Part shown: positions 36,032-43,679 of the stretch, one piece after another | How positions within the stretch are numbered: the first letter of the stretch is position 1 | Layout: every line of letters begins with the position of its first letter | DNA from: Candidatus Amulumruptor caecigallinarius | GTDB lineage: Bacteria; Bacteroidota; Bacteroidia; Bacteroidales; Muribaculaceae | DNA length: 64,000 nucleotides | Assembly (NCBI GenBank): GCA_944321825.1 | Contig: CALUMU010000009.1 | Span: forward strand, 30,489-94,488 | Reading direction: 5' to 3' | Made by a program: the position numbers and the translations under genes | Notes under the pieces: model-generated | Told to the model about the DNA's origin: nothing | Databases searched by the model: none | The model's input: the letters and a program-made list of their open reading frames with translations, nothing else

Positions 36032-37420
36032 ATGAAACAGATATTAATAACTGCAATCATGGCTGCAATGGCCATGTGTGCCGCTCCGTCTTGCACCACC
36101 CAGAACAAATCCGATCAGGAGGCAGACTCGAACGACTCGAAATCGTTAGTAGAACAGGATTTTGCCAATGACGAACAGTTTCTCGACTATCTCCAGAAGT
36201 CCACGTTCGATTACATGTGGGATGGCGCGGAGGCTAATTCCGGGCTTGCACCTGAACGCATCCACCTCGATAACGACTATCCCCTCAACGACCAAAACAT
36301 AGTCACGACAGGAGGGTCTGGTTTTGGCATAGCAGGTATCATAGTGGCCATCGACCGTGGCTTCATATCACGAGAGGAAGGAGTACAGCGTCTTCGCAAA
36401 ATCGTGGATTTTCTCGGAAAAGCCGACCGCTACCACGGCGTATGGAGCCATTGGATCGACGGCACTACCGGGAAGACCAAGCCGTTCGGAGAGAAAGACA
36501 ACGGTGGCGACCTTGTAGAAAGTTCGTTCCTGATGACCGGCTTGCTGATTGCACGGGAATATCTCAAGAACGGCAATGACGATGAGAAAAAAATCGCCAC
36601 AGATATAGATAAGCTATGGCGCGAGATGGAATTCGACTGGTATCAAAACGGCAAGGATGCGCTCTACTGGCATTGGTCGCCCGACTATGCCTGGGAAATG
36701 AATTTTCCGCTTGAAGGATACAACGAGTGCCTGATTGCATATATCCTGGGGGCATCGTCGCCCACACATCCCATATCTGCCGATGCCTACCATAAATGCT
36801 GGGCACGCTCCGGCGGCATCGTCAGCGACAAATCGGCATACGGCCACCCGCTTATCCTCAAGCATAACGGAGCCGAGGACAAAGGCGGCCCGCTCTTCTG
36901 GGCCCACTACTCATGGATCGGCCTGAGCCCTCGCGGCCTGAAAGACAAATATGCCGATTACTGGCAGGCCAACCGCAACCATGCGCTTATCAACTACGCC
37001 TACTGCGTCGAGAATCCCAAAGGGTTCAAAGGCTATGGCGAAGATTGCTGGGGACTTACAGCAAGCTATTCCACAAACGGATACATGGCTCATGCCCCGC
37101 ATGAAGATGTAGGAGTTATCACCCCTACCGCCGCATTGTCGTCAATGCCTTATACGCCGGAAGAGTCCATCAGGGCTGCAAAGCATTTCTATAACATGGG
37201 ATCTTGGATCAGGGGCAAATACGGATTCTACGACGCGTTCTCTATCCAAGACAAGTGGGTAGTGCCGAGATACCTCGCCATCGACCAGCTCACCATCGCG
37301 CCGATGATTGAAAACTACCGTTCGGGACTCCTCTGGAACCTGTTCATGAACGCCCCTGAGATCCAGCTCGGACTCAAAAAACTCGGGTTTACATACACAC
37401 CGGAAACGACAAAACTTTGA
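36032..37420 (+). CDS. GH144-type endo-beta-1,2-glucanase-like lipoprotein
   Basis: The 462-residue lipoprotein (lipobox CAAPSC) has the glucoamylase-like (alpha/alpha)6 family domain. Recognisable segments are FDYMWDGAEANSGLAPERIH, GGSGFGIAGIIVAIDRGF, GVWSHWIDG, GGDLVESSFL and the C-terminal IAPMIENYRSGLLWNLF. In CAZy this domain corresponds to GH144, whose studied members cut beta-1,2-glucan (sophoran). The ATG at 36032 gives a normal lipoprotein signal; an earlier ATG at 35966 lies inside the stem-loop. The neighbouring GH3 fits the same pathway. Substrate is inferred from family and context. Confidence 0.78.
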   Translation: MKQILITAIMAAMAMCAAPSCTTQNKSDQEADSNDSKSLVEQDFANDEQFLDYLQKSTFDYMWDGAEANSGLAPERIHLDNDYPLNDQNIVTTGGSGFGIAGIIVAIDRGFISREEGVQRLRKIVDFLGKADRYHGVWSHWIDGTTGKTKPFGEKDNGGDLVESSFLMTGLLIAREYLKNGNDDEKKIATDIDKLWREMEFDWYQNGKDALYWHWSPDYAWEMNFPLEGYNECLIAYILGASSPTHPISADAYHKCWARSGGIVSDKSAYGHPLILKHNGAEDKGGPLFWAHYSWIGLSPRGLKDKYADYWQANRNHALINYAYCVENPKGFKGYGEDCWGLTASYSTNGYMAHAPHEDVGVITPTAALSSMPYTPEESIRAAKHFYNMGSWIRGKYGFYDAFSIQDKWVVPRYLAIDQLTIAPMIENYRSGLLWNLFMNAPEIQLGLKKLGFTYTPETTKL

Positions 37421-37425
37421 TTCAA

Positions 37426-39702
37426 ATGAAATTGCATAAGATCTTTGCAGCCAGTGTACTTCTGGCATCAGGGCTCGCTGCCTCCGCCAAAGGCACAGAA
37501 GCCGAAATGAACGCTTTCATAAATGACCTGATGGGCAAAATGACCCTTCAGGAAAAACTCGGACAGCTCAACCTCCCGGCTTCTGACGACATCGTGACCG
37601 GCGAAGCAAAAAATTCCAATATCGGAGAGATGGTGAGCAAGGGCGAAGTCGGCGGCGTATTCAATATTGCCGGAGTCGAGAAAATACGCGACCTCCAGCG
37701 CGTCGCGGTTGAAGAAAGCCGCCTTGGAATCCCCCTGCTGTTCGGCATGGACGTAATACACGGATATAAAACAGTGTTCCCGATCCCGTTGGCACTCTCC
37801 TGCAGCTGGGATATGGACGCTATCGAAAGATCGGCGCGTATTGCGGCCGAGGAAGCCTCGGCTGCCGGCATAGCATGGACATTCAGCCCGATGGTCGACA
37901 TTAGCCGCGACCCTCGCTGGGGCAGAATGTCGGAAGGCAGCGGCGAGGACCCCTACCTTGGCTCTGAAATCGCCAAAGCCATGGTGAAAGGTTATCAGGG
38001 CAATCTGACACGCAACGACGAGATACTCGCCTGTGTCAAGCACTTCGCCCTCTATGGCGCGTCGGAAGCCGGACGCGACTACAACACCGTCGATATGTCA
38101 CGGTTCAGGATGTACAATGAATACTTCCCCCCTTATAAGGCAGCCGTCGATGCCGGGGCGGCATCGGTGATGACATCGTTCAATACCGTCGACGGCATCC
38201 CGGCTACCGGCAACCGCTGGCTCCTCACCGATTTGCTTCGTGGCCAATGGGGATTTGACGGATTTGTCGTGACAGACTACACTGCCATTGCAGAGATGAT
38301 CGAACACGGCATGGGCGACCTGCAGGATGTTTCGGCATTAGCCCTTAAAGCCGGCACCGACATGGATATGGTAGCCAACGGGTTTGTCGGGACACTCGCC
38401 AAATCGCTTGAAGAAGGGAAAGTCACTATGGCCGAAATCGACGAGGCCGTCAGGCGTATCCTTGAAGCGAAATACCGCATCGGCCTTTTTGAGAACCCCT
38501 ACAAATATGCAGATCCGTCACGCAAAAACGAAATATACACCCCTGAAAAACGTGCCGAAGCCCGGCGCATAGCTGCCAAGACATTTGTCCTTCTGAAAAA
38601 CGAGGGCGACATACTTCCCATTCAAAAGAAAGGCACTATCGCGGTAATCGGTCCTATGGGCAACACCCGCGCCAATATGCCCGGGACATGGAGCGTAGCC
38701 GCCGACCTCAACAACTACAAATCGGTTTATGAGGGCATCCGCGATGCTGTCGGCGACAAAGCCAAAGTCGTGTATGCAAAAGGCTCAAACCTCGTTGCTG
38801 ACCCACGCCTTGAAGCCGATGTCACAATGTTCGGACGGGAAATGCGTGACAGCCGCTCGGAAGAGGAGCTCCTTGCCGAAGCCATGGAAGTCGCTGCTGG
38901 GGCGGATGTGATAATCGCAGCCATGGGCGAATCATCCGAGTTTTCCGGCGAATCTTCAAGCCGTTCGGACCTCCGTCTGCCCGATGTACAGAAGCGTCTG
39001 ATGGAAAAACTTCTTGCCACCGGCAAACCGGTCGTGATGCTCAACTTCTCAGGCCGTCCCACAGTTATGACCTGGGAGTCTGAACACGTCCCCGCAATAC
39101 TCAACGTCTGGTTCGGCGGCTCTGAGGCTGCCGATGCTATCGCCGATGTCGTGTTCGGAGATGTCAACCCGTCGGGTCGCCTGAGTGCCACAATGCCTCG
39201 CAACGAAGGCCAGATTCCTATATATTACAACCATTTCAACACCGGCCGGCCGCTTGCCAAGGATGCCGACAAGTTTGTAAAATTCCGCAGCAACTATCTT
39301 GATGTTCCTGTCACGCCCCTTTACCCATTCGGATACGGCCTCAGCTACACCGAATTCAAGTATGGCGACATCGCACTGTCATCGGATTCCCTCAAGGACG
39401 GGGAGACGATTACAGCAACAGTCACCGTGACAAACACCGGCCGACGCAAAGGCGACGAGGTCGTACAGCTTTATATCCGTGATCTGGTAGGCTCTGTTTC
39501 CCGTCCCGTCAAGGAACTCAAAGGATTTGAGCGCATCACCCTTAATCCGGGAGAGAGCCGTGATGTCACATTCACCATCACACCCGATATGCTCAAATTC
39601 TACAACTTCAATCTTGAGTATGTCAACGAACCCGGCGAGTTCGATCTGATGATCGGTCCCAACAGCAGCGATGTCACGACAGTCAGATTCAACCTGAAGT
39701 AA
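37426..39702 (+). CDS. GH3 family beta-glucosidase
   Basis: Exo-acting periplasmic glycosidase of 758 residues: a signal peptide ending around SGLAASAKG, then a TIM barrel with KHFALYGASEAGRDYN and the probable nucleophile aspartate in GFVVTDYTAIAEM. An alpha/beta sandwich follows with the acid/base region GESSEFSGESSSRSDL, then a C-terminal fibronectin-like domain (about 670-758). The ATG follows the GH144 stop by five bases. A Bacteroides GH3 beside a GH144 gene is known to act on sophorose-type beta-1,2-linked glucose oligomers; this one may do the same. Confidence 0.92.
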   Translation: MKLHKIFAASVLLASGLAASAKGTEAEMNAFINDLMGKMTLQEKLGQLNLPASDDIVTGEAKNSNIGEMVSKGEVGGVFNIAGVEKIRDLQRVAVEESRLGIPLLFGMDVIHGYKTVFPIPLALSCSWDMDAIERSARIAAEEASAAGIAWTFSPMVDISRDPRWGRMSEGSGEDPYLGSEIAKAMVKGYQGNLTRNDEILACVKHFALYGASEAGRDYNTVDMSRFRMYNEYFPPYKAAVDAGAASVMTSFNTVDGIPATGNRWLLTDLLRGQWGFDGFVVTDYTAIAEMIEHGMGDLQDVSALALKAGTDMDMVANGFVGTLAKSLEEGKVTMAEIDEAVRRILEAKYRIGLFENPYKYADPSRKNEIYTPEKRAEARRIAAKTFVLLKNEGDILPIQKKGTIAVIGPMGNTRANMPGTWSVAADLNNYKSVYEGIRDAVGDKAKVVYAKGSNLVADPRLEADVTMFGREMRDSRSEEELLAEAMEVAAGADVIIAAMGESSEFSGESSSRSDLRLPDVQKRLMEKLLATGKPVVMLNFSGRPTVMTWESEHVPAILNVWFGGSEAADAIADVVFGDVNPSGRLSATMPRNEGQIPIYYNHFNTGRPLAKDADKFVKFRSNYLDVPVTPLYPFGYGLSYTEFKYGDIALSSDSLKDGETITATVTVTNTGRRKGDEVVQLYIRDLVGSVSRPVKELKGFERITLNPGESRDVTFTITPDMLKFYNFNLEYVNEPGEFDLMIGPNSSDVTTVRFNLK

Positions 39703-39764
39703 GTCACAGACTGTGACTGCCACGAGTCAAAGCTACACAGTCACTTAATATCCTAACATGAGTG

Positions 39765-39798
39765 TTTCGGTCCCGCTTCCTGACAGGCGGGACCGAAA
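39765..39798 (+). terminator. Terminator of the glucan locus
   Basis: TTTCGGTCCCGC pairs with GCGGGACCGAAA over 12 bp with a ten-base loop, followed by TATTTTTTG. It lies about 60 bases after the GH3 stop. Confidence 0.85.
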
Positions 39799-39917
39799 TA
39801 TTTTTTGCTCCCGCTCCAATCACAAAGGGACGGCAACACCATCCATTTATTGTGTCAAATCACACCTGATAAAGATTTTTTTAATTATATGTGCATAGAT
39901 TGAGCCCATGCGGAATA

Positions 39918-39925
39918 TAACTTTG
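39918..39925 (+). promoter_or_regulatory. Promoter -7 element for a very small transcript
   Basis: TAACTTTG fits TAnnTTTG exactly, 30 bases before the ATG of a 25-codon ORF. It is separated from the GH3 gene by a strong terminator. Confidence 0.45.
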
Positions 39926-39955
39926 CGCTACCGTTTCACTTCAACACTATATCTT

Positions 39956-40033
39956 ATGTCACTCATCATCGCTATCATCTGTTTCTTCGCATTCCTCGGG
40001 GACGCGTTGAAAGACGGAGCCAACATAAAATAA
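39956..40033 (+). CDS. Putative 25-residue membrane peptide
   Basis: Encodes MSLIIAIICFFAFLGDALKD and five more residues. The first 14 residues are strongly hydrophobic. The gene has its own promoter-like element and is followed by a hairpin with a T-run, so it forms a complete small unit. Not recognised; could be a small membrane protein, a type I toxin-like peptide, or chance within a small RNA. Confidence 0.35.
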   Translation: MSLIIAIICFFAFLGDALKDGANIK

Positions 40034-40080
40034 TCGGCTCGTCAGCCCTCAAAGACGACTCCCTTATACATATCATCAAC

Positions 40081-40124
40081 GCGCACTTGCCGGTTGAACA
40101 GCCCCTGTCGCAGACCGGCAGCGC
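40081..40124 (+). terminator. Hairpin after the small transcript
   Basis: TGCCGGT (40088-40094) pairs with ACCGGCA (40114-40120), extended by GCGC arms outside, and is followed by TCCTTTTTC. It may serve both the small transcript and the convergent NERD gene. Confidence 0.5.
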
Positions 40125-40142
40125 TCCTTTTTCAGCCTCCAA

Positions 40143-40880
40143 TCACCATCGGCGGAAACGCCTTAACAAGGAAAACAGGCTAAACGAGTATGAATAGCAG
40201 GATTGAGGATGATTGCTGCCGGCTCGTGCGGCTGTCATCATCTGAGAGTGTACAATCGCAGGATTGCAACCGTTATTTACAGCTTCGGTAAGCACATTCA
40301 TGATTTCGTGCTTATCTCCGAACTTTGCGTCGCAATTCAACAACAGTATATCATTGACTGTACGCTTAATCTCATTCGGATAGATGAGATAATCATTGTC
40401 CGAAGCGATTGTCACATCTTTCAATTTACTGTTGCCGAAGAAGACGATTATTGAATAAATCGGAATACCCGGATTATGCGGTAAGTTTTCACGGATGGCA
40501 CGGATATGACCGTTATTCTGCATGATAGGGTTATAAAAGCGGTGCTTTTCCCTCCCGTATGCCAGTACCTGCGTCCAATACCTTTGCCTGAAATGACCGA
40601 ATATCCAGCCACTGTAATCTTTGATTTCAAAAGCCAAAAGCCCGACTCTGGTGGCCACGACCAAATCAACTTGCGTATATTGTCCGGAAGCTTTCCGAAT
40701 ATAGCAGTCGTGAAAAATCTCCCGAGGGTCAATCCCCATTTTGAGCAACTTCAAGACCGTCTTTCTTTCCGACCATTCACCCCGATTACGAGGTGTAACG
40801 GTCTCAAGCAACTGCATATCCTTATACCGCTTCCACAGCAGAACCCCAACAACCACCAAGACAAGACAACAGAACAACAT
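40143..40880 (-). CDS. Membrane-anchored NERD (nuclease-related) domain protein
   Basis: The 245-residue protein starts with one membrane helix (MLFCCLVLVVVGVLLWKRYK), then has a NERD domain: GEWSERKTVLKLL, the aspartate in QVDLVVATRVG, and FEIKDYSGWIFG with the E-x-K pair. These resemble the active residues of the related nuclease fold. The ATG at 40880 is preferred, since AAAGGAA lies just upstream; longer starts (40913, 41030) add a cysteine-rich basic stretch that looks noncoding. Role unknown. Confidence 0.78.
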   Translation of the reverse strand: MLFCCLVLVVVGVLLWKRYKDMQLLETVTPRNRGEWSERKTVLKLLKMGIDPREIFHDCYIRKASGQYTQVDLVVATRVGLLAFEIKDYSGWIFGHFRQRYWTQVLAYGREKHRFYNPIMQNNGHIRAIRENLPHNPGIPIYSIIVFFGNSKLKDVTIASDNDYLIYPNEIKRTVNDILLLNCDAKFGDKHEIMNVLTEAVNNGCNPAIVHSQMMTAARAGSNHPQSCYSYSFSLFSLLRRFRRW

Positions 40881-40918
40881 AATATCATTCCTTTGATAGA
40901 CAGCACACTCCATGTGGC

Positions 40919-41077
40919 GTGTGCCAAGTGCGCGATGAGTTGAGCGGATGGCTTGCCGACATAGGCAGATACGGCAAAAGTGGCGAGATTCAGACCTATT
41001 TGAGCTATTGGAACGGCAAAGGTGCGACAATCGACCGCAAAGGCGAGGTAGGAACTACGGAAGCCGACCTTGACTGA
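40919..41077 (+). pseudogene. Possible C-terminal gene remnant
   Basis: One open frame of 52 codons reads SGWLADIGRYGKSGEIQTYL and ends in an acidic tail before TGA. Its residue composition looks like real protein, but there is no proper start or promoter. It lies between the NERD and DUF5606 genes. Family not recognised. Confidence 0.3.
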
Positions 41078-41094
41078 GCGTCGCTGCTTTGAAT

Positions 41095-41520
41095 TTATTC
41101 CTCGGAAGCGGTCTCCTCTGCTTCTTCTTCGGCTACGAAAGTGGTGAAGCCGGCTTCAAGTAGCTGGTTGTACCACTGAAAAATCTTGCGGATGTCGCTG
41201 CCATATACGCGGTCTTCGTCGTAATCGGGCATTATTGTCGCGAAATATTCGCGCAGCTCCTTTTCGCCGCCTATGGCCTTTATGTCAACGGCTTTGCCCT
41301 CGTTGGCTTCACGGACTGCCTCGAGCACCTTTGCAAGCGGAGTGTCGCCGCCGTCATTGGTGTATATGGAAATGTCGCCGAGCGACATCACCTTATCGCG
41401 GGCATAAGCAGGGGTGCGCTTGCCTGTGGCGAGAGATTCGACAATAAGCATATTTTTGCCCTGGTTGACAAGGCGGAAAAGACCCGGACGGCCTGATATG
41501 GACAGAATTTTACGAAGCAT
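41095..41520 (-). CDS. DUF5606 family protein
   Basis: A 141-residue cytoplasmic protein conserved in Bacteroidetes. It begins MLRKILSISGRPGLFRLVNQ, a small barrel-like domain, then helices with REYFATIMPDYDEDRVYGSD, and ends in an acidic tail rich in Glu. The function is not known. It is divergent from the YIP1-like gene with back-to-back -7 elements. Confidence 0.85.
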   Translation of the reverse strand: MLRKILSISGRPGLFRLVNQGKNMLIVESLATGKRTPAYARDKVMSLGDISIYTNDGGDTPLAKVLEAVREANEGKAVDIKAIGGEKELREYFATIMPDYDEDRVYGSDIRKIFQWYNQLLEAGFTTFVAEEEAEETASEE

Positions 41521-41590
41521 AACTATGATGTATAATATACACTTAAATGAATATTAGCGGTACTACCCCGACTCAGGGCGCACGTGTATG

Positions 41591-41598
41591 CAAAATTA
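41591..41598 (-). promoter_or_regulatory. Promoter -7 element for the DUF5606 gene
   Basis: Minus-strand TAATTTTG fits TAnnTTTG, 71 bases before the ATG. Confidence 0.45.
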
Positions 41599-41630
41599 CT
41601 AATTTATCGGGATTTGTCAGCCATTTTTGC

Positions 41631-41638
41631 TAACTTTG
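41631..41638 (+). promoter_or_regulatory. Promoter -7 element for the YIP1-smpB unit
   Basis: TAACTTTG, 27 bases before the YIP1-like ATG and divergent from the DUF5606 promoter. Confidence 0.5.
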
Positions 41639-41665
41639 TTGTGATAACCCATAGGTACAGAATAC

Positions 41666-42223
41666 ATGCTCCACTTTCTAAAATGTATGTTACAACTGAT
41701 ACTCTCGCCGCGCAACGGATGGGAGGACATATCGCTTGACGACGACCGCCGCACATACCCGACCGCCGCGTCGTATTATACGTTCATAGGAGTTGTTGCG
41801 GCCTCATGGATAGTCCAGTGGGCATATCATCCTGATTACTTCCACGTGGCCAAGCTGATAGAATTGGTGATAGTGACCTATGCGGTATTTTTCGTATGCT
41901 ACTTCGTCGGCACTTTCGTGATGTCGGTGGCTTTGGAAACGCTGGTCAAACCGGGAATCGACATAGACGAACACCGCACGCGCACGTTCACGCTCTACGC
42001 GCTGGCTCTGCTTTCGGCAGTGCTACTGCTCGGGCTGCTGCTGCCTGCCACTACCCCGGTCATATGGTTCCTGCCGCTATATGTCCTCGTCATCATGTGG
42101 AAAGGGGCGAGGTATCTGCGCATAAGCAAACACAAAATCAGGAGCTTTGTCACCACAGCCCTGCTTGGGGTATTGGTGCCTCCGATGCTTCTGGGTCTGC
42201 TGTTTAAATATTTACTCCTATAA
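41666..42223 (+). CDS. YIP1-family membrane protein
   Basis: The 185-residue protein has four or five hydrophobic helices (for example FIGVVAASWIVQWAYH and ALALLSAVLLLGLLLP) and begins with the ILSPRNGWEDISLDDD stretch common to Bacteroidales YIP1-like proteins. No enzymatic motif. It is 15 bases before smpB and shares its promoter. Function not known. Confidence 0.75.
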   Translation: MLHFLKCMLQLILSPRNGWEDISLDDDRRTYPTAASYYTFIGVVAASWIVQWAYHPDYFHVAKLIELVIVTYAVFFVCYFVGTFVMSVALETLVKPGIDIDEHRTRTFTLYALALLSAVLLLGLLLPATTPVIWFLPLYVLVIMWKGARYLRISKHKIRSFVTTALLGVLVPPMLLGLLFKYLLL

Positions 42224-42238
42224 ATATTTATCTATAAG

Positions 42239-42691
42239 ATGAAATTCAAGGAAATCAACATAAAAAACAAACGCGCCACATACGACTATGCCATCTCCGA
42301 CACATATACCGCCGGCATAGTGCTGACCGGCACGGAAATAAAATCCCTACGTTTAGGGAAAGCGAGTCTGGCCGATACTTTCTGCTATGTCAACAACGGC
42401 GAAGTATGGGTTAAGAATATGTACATAGCCGAATATTTCTACGGCACGTACAACAACCACGCCGCACGCCGCGACCGCAAACTGCTGCTCAACCGCAAGG
42501 AGATACGCGACATAGAGAAAAACGGCAAAGAATCAGGATATACCATAGTGCCCCTGCGCCTGTATATCAACGACCGTGGACTCGCCAAGCTGGTCATCGG
42601 CATAGCCCGCGGCAAGAAAGAGTATGACAAACGCCAGAGCATCAAGGAGAGGGAGGACAAACGCTCTATGGCCCGGCTGTTCCAGAAATAG
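42239..42691 (+). CDS. smpB: SsrA-binding protein SmpB
   Basis: Partner of tmRNA in rescuing stalled ribosomes. The 150-residue protein has the usual [20 protein letters not shown] beginning, [17 protein letters not shown], and the basic C-terminal tail (KREYDKR-like, here [20 protein letters not shown]). No ssrA RNA gene is visible nearby. Confidence 0.97.
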   Translation: MKFKEINIKNKRATYDYAISDTYTAGIVLTGTEIKSLRLGKASLADTFCYVNNGEVWVKNMYIAEYFYGTYNNHAARRDRKLLLNRKEIRDIEKNGKESGYTIVPLRLYINDRGLAKLVIGIARGKKEYDKRQSIKEREDKRSMARLFQK

Positions 42692-42750
42692 TAACGAGCC
42701 GCAGGGTGTTAATTTGCGATAAGTTTAAACCAGTGTGCTGTCTATCCCAA

Positions 42751-43671
42751 TCAGCGCACAAGCGAGAGGAAAGCCGCCGGAATGGGAGTGGTAAAAGCCA
42801 TCTCCTGACGGGTGACCGGGTGCACGAAGCGCAAAGTGCGCGCATGAAGCGCAAGTCGGTGGATAGGGCTTACGCCGGCTCCATACCTGCGGTCGCCCAC
42901 GATAGGATGCCCCATCTCTTTCATATGCACGCGAATCTGGTTTTTGCGGCCTGTGTCAAGGTCGACTTCCAGCATGGCACGTCCCTTGCCTTTCATAAGG
43001 GTGGCATAACGTGTCACTGCCAGTTGCCCTTCGCCCTTCACATCGGTAGAATACACCTCGTGGCGGACGTTCTCTGTCAGATAGCTGCGTATGGTATCGG
43101 ACTCACGGTCAGGGATGCCTTCGACCACAGCCAGATACTTACGCTCGAGTACCATATTGTTCCAGTTGTGTTGCAACACCTCTTTGGCCTTTATGTTTTT
43201 CGCAAACACCATCAGCCCCGACGTATCGCGGTCAAGGCGGTGCACGATAAAAATCTTGTTGGCAGGATTGCTCCACTTGACATAGTCGCGCAGTATGGAG
43301 TATGCCGTACCCTCCTTGACGTTGTCGGTGCTTACCGACAGCAGTCCGTAACCTTTATTAACCACAAGGATATCGTCATCCTCATACACCAAGCGCAACC
43401 GGGGATTGCGGAACACATGGAAAGCGCGGGTGAAATTGACATGCACCCTATCGCCAGACTTAAGAGGCATGTTCCACTGTGTAGTAGGAGTATCGCCCAC
43501 CTTGACCTGGCCGTGCTTCAACAAGGCTTTGACGGCAGTGCGCGGACGCGACGGCATCGCCGACATCAGGAACGGCAGGAGCACGGCATCCTCAGCCACA
43601 TTAAAAGTCTCGATAGCATCAGGCTTGAAAGCATTGCGCTGTGCGCCCGGCTTATGATTTAGTTTGGCCAT
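42751..43671 (-). CDS. RluA-family pseudouridine synthase
   Basis: Converts uridine to pseudouridine in rRNA or tRNA. 306 residues: an N-terminal S4 RNA-binding domain (RPRTAVKALLKHGQVKVGDT) and the catalytic domain with the active aspartate in HRLDRDTSGLMVFAKN. KNQIRVHMKEMGHPIVGDRRYG also matches the family. The exact target site cannot be told. It lies nine bases upstream of the topA stop on the same strand, so it may be read with topA. Confidence 0.93.
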   Translation of the reverse strand: MAKLNHKPGAQRNAFKPDAIETFNVAEDAVLLPFLMSAMPSRPRTAVKALLKHGQVKVGDTPTTQWNMPLKSGDRVHVNFTRAFHVFRNPRLRLVYEDDDILVVNKGYGLLSVSTDNVKEGTAYSILRDYVKWSNPANKIFIVHRLDRDTSGLMVFAKNIKAKEVLQHNWNNMVLERKYLAVVEGIPDRESDTIRSYLTENVRHEVYSTDVKGEGQLAVTRYATLMKGKGRAMLEVDLDTGRKNQIRVHMKEMGHPIVGDRRYGAGVSPIHRLALHARTLRFVHPVTRQEMAFTTPIPAAFLSLVR

Positions 43672-43679
43672 TTCAAAGA

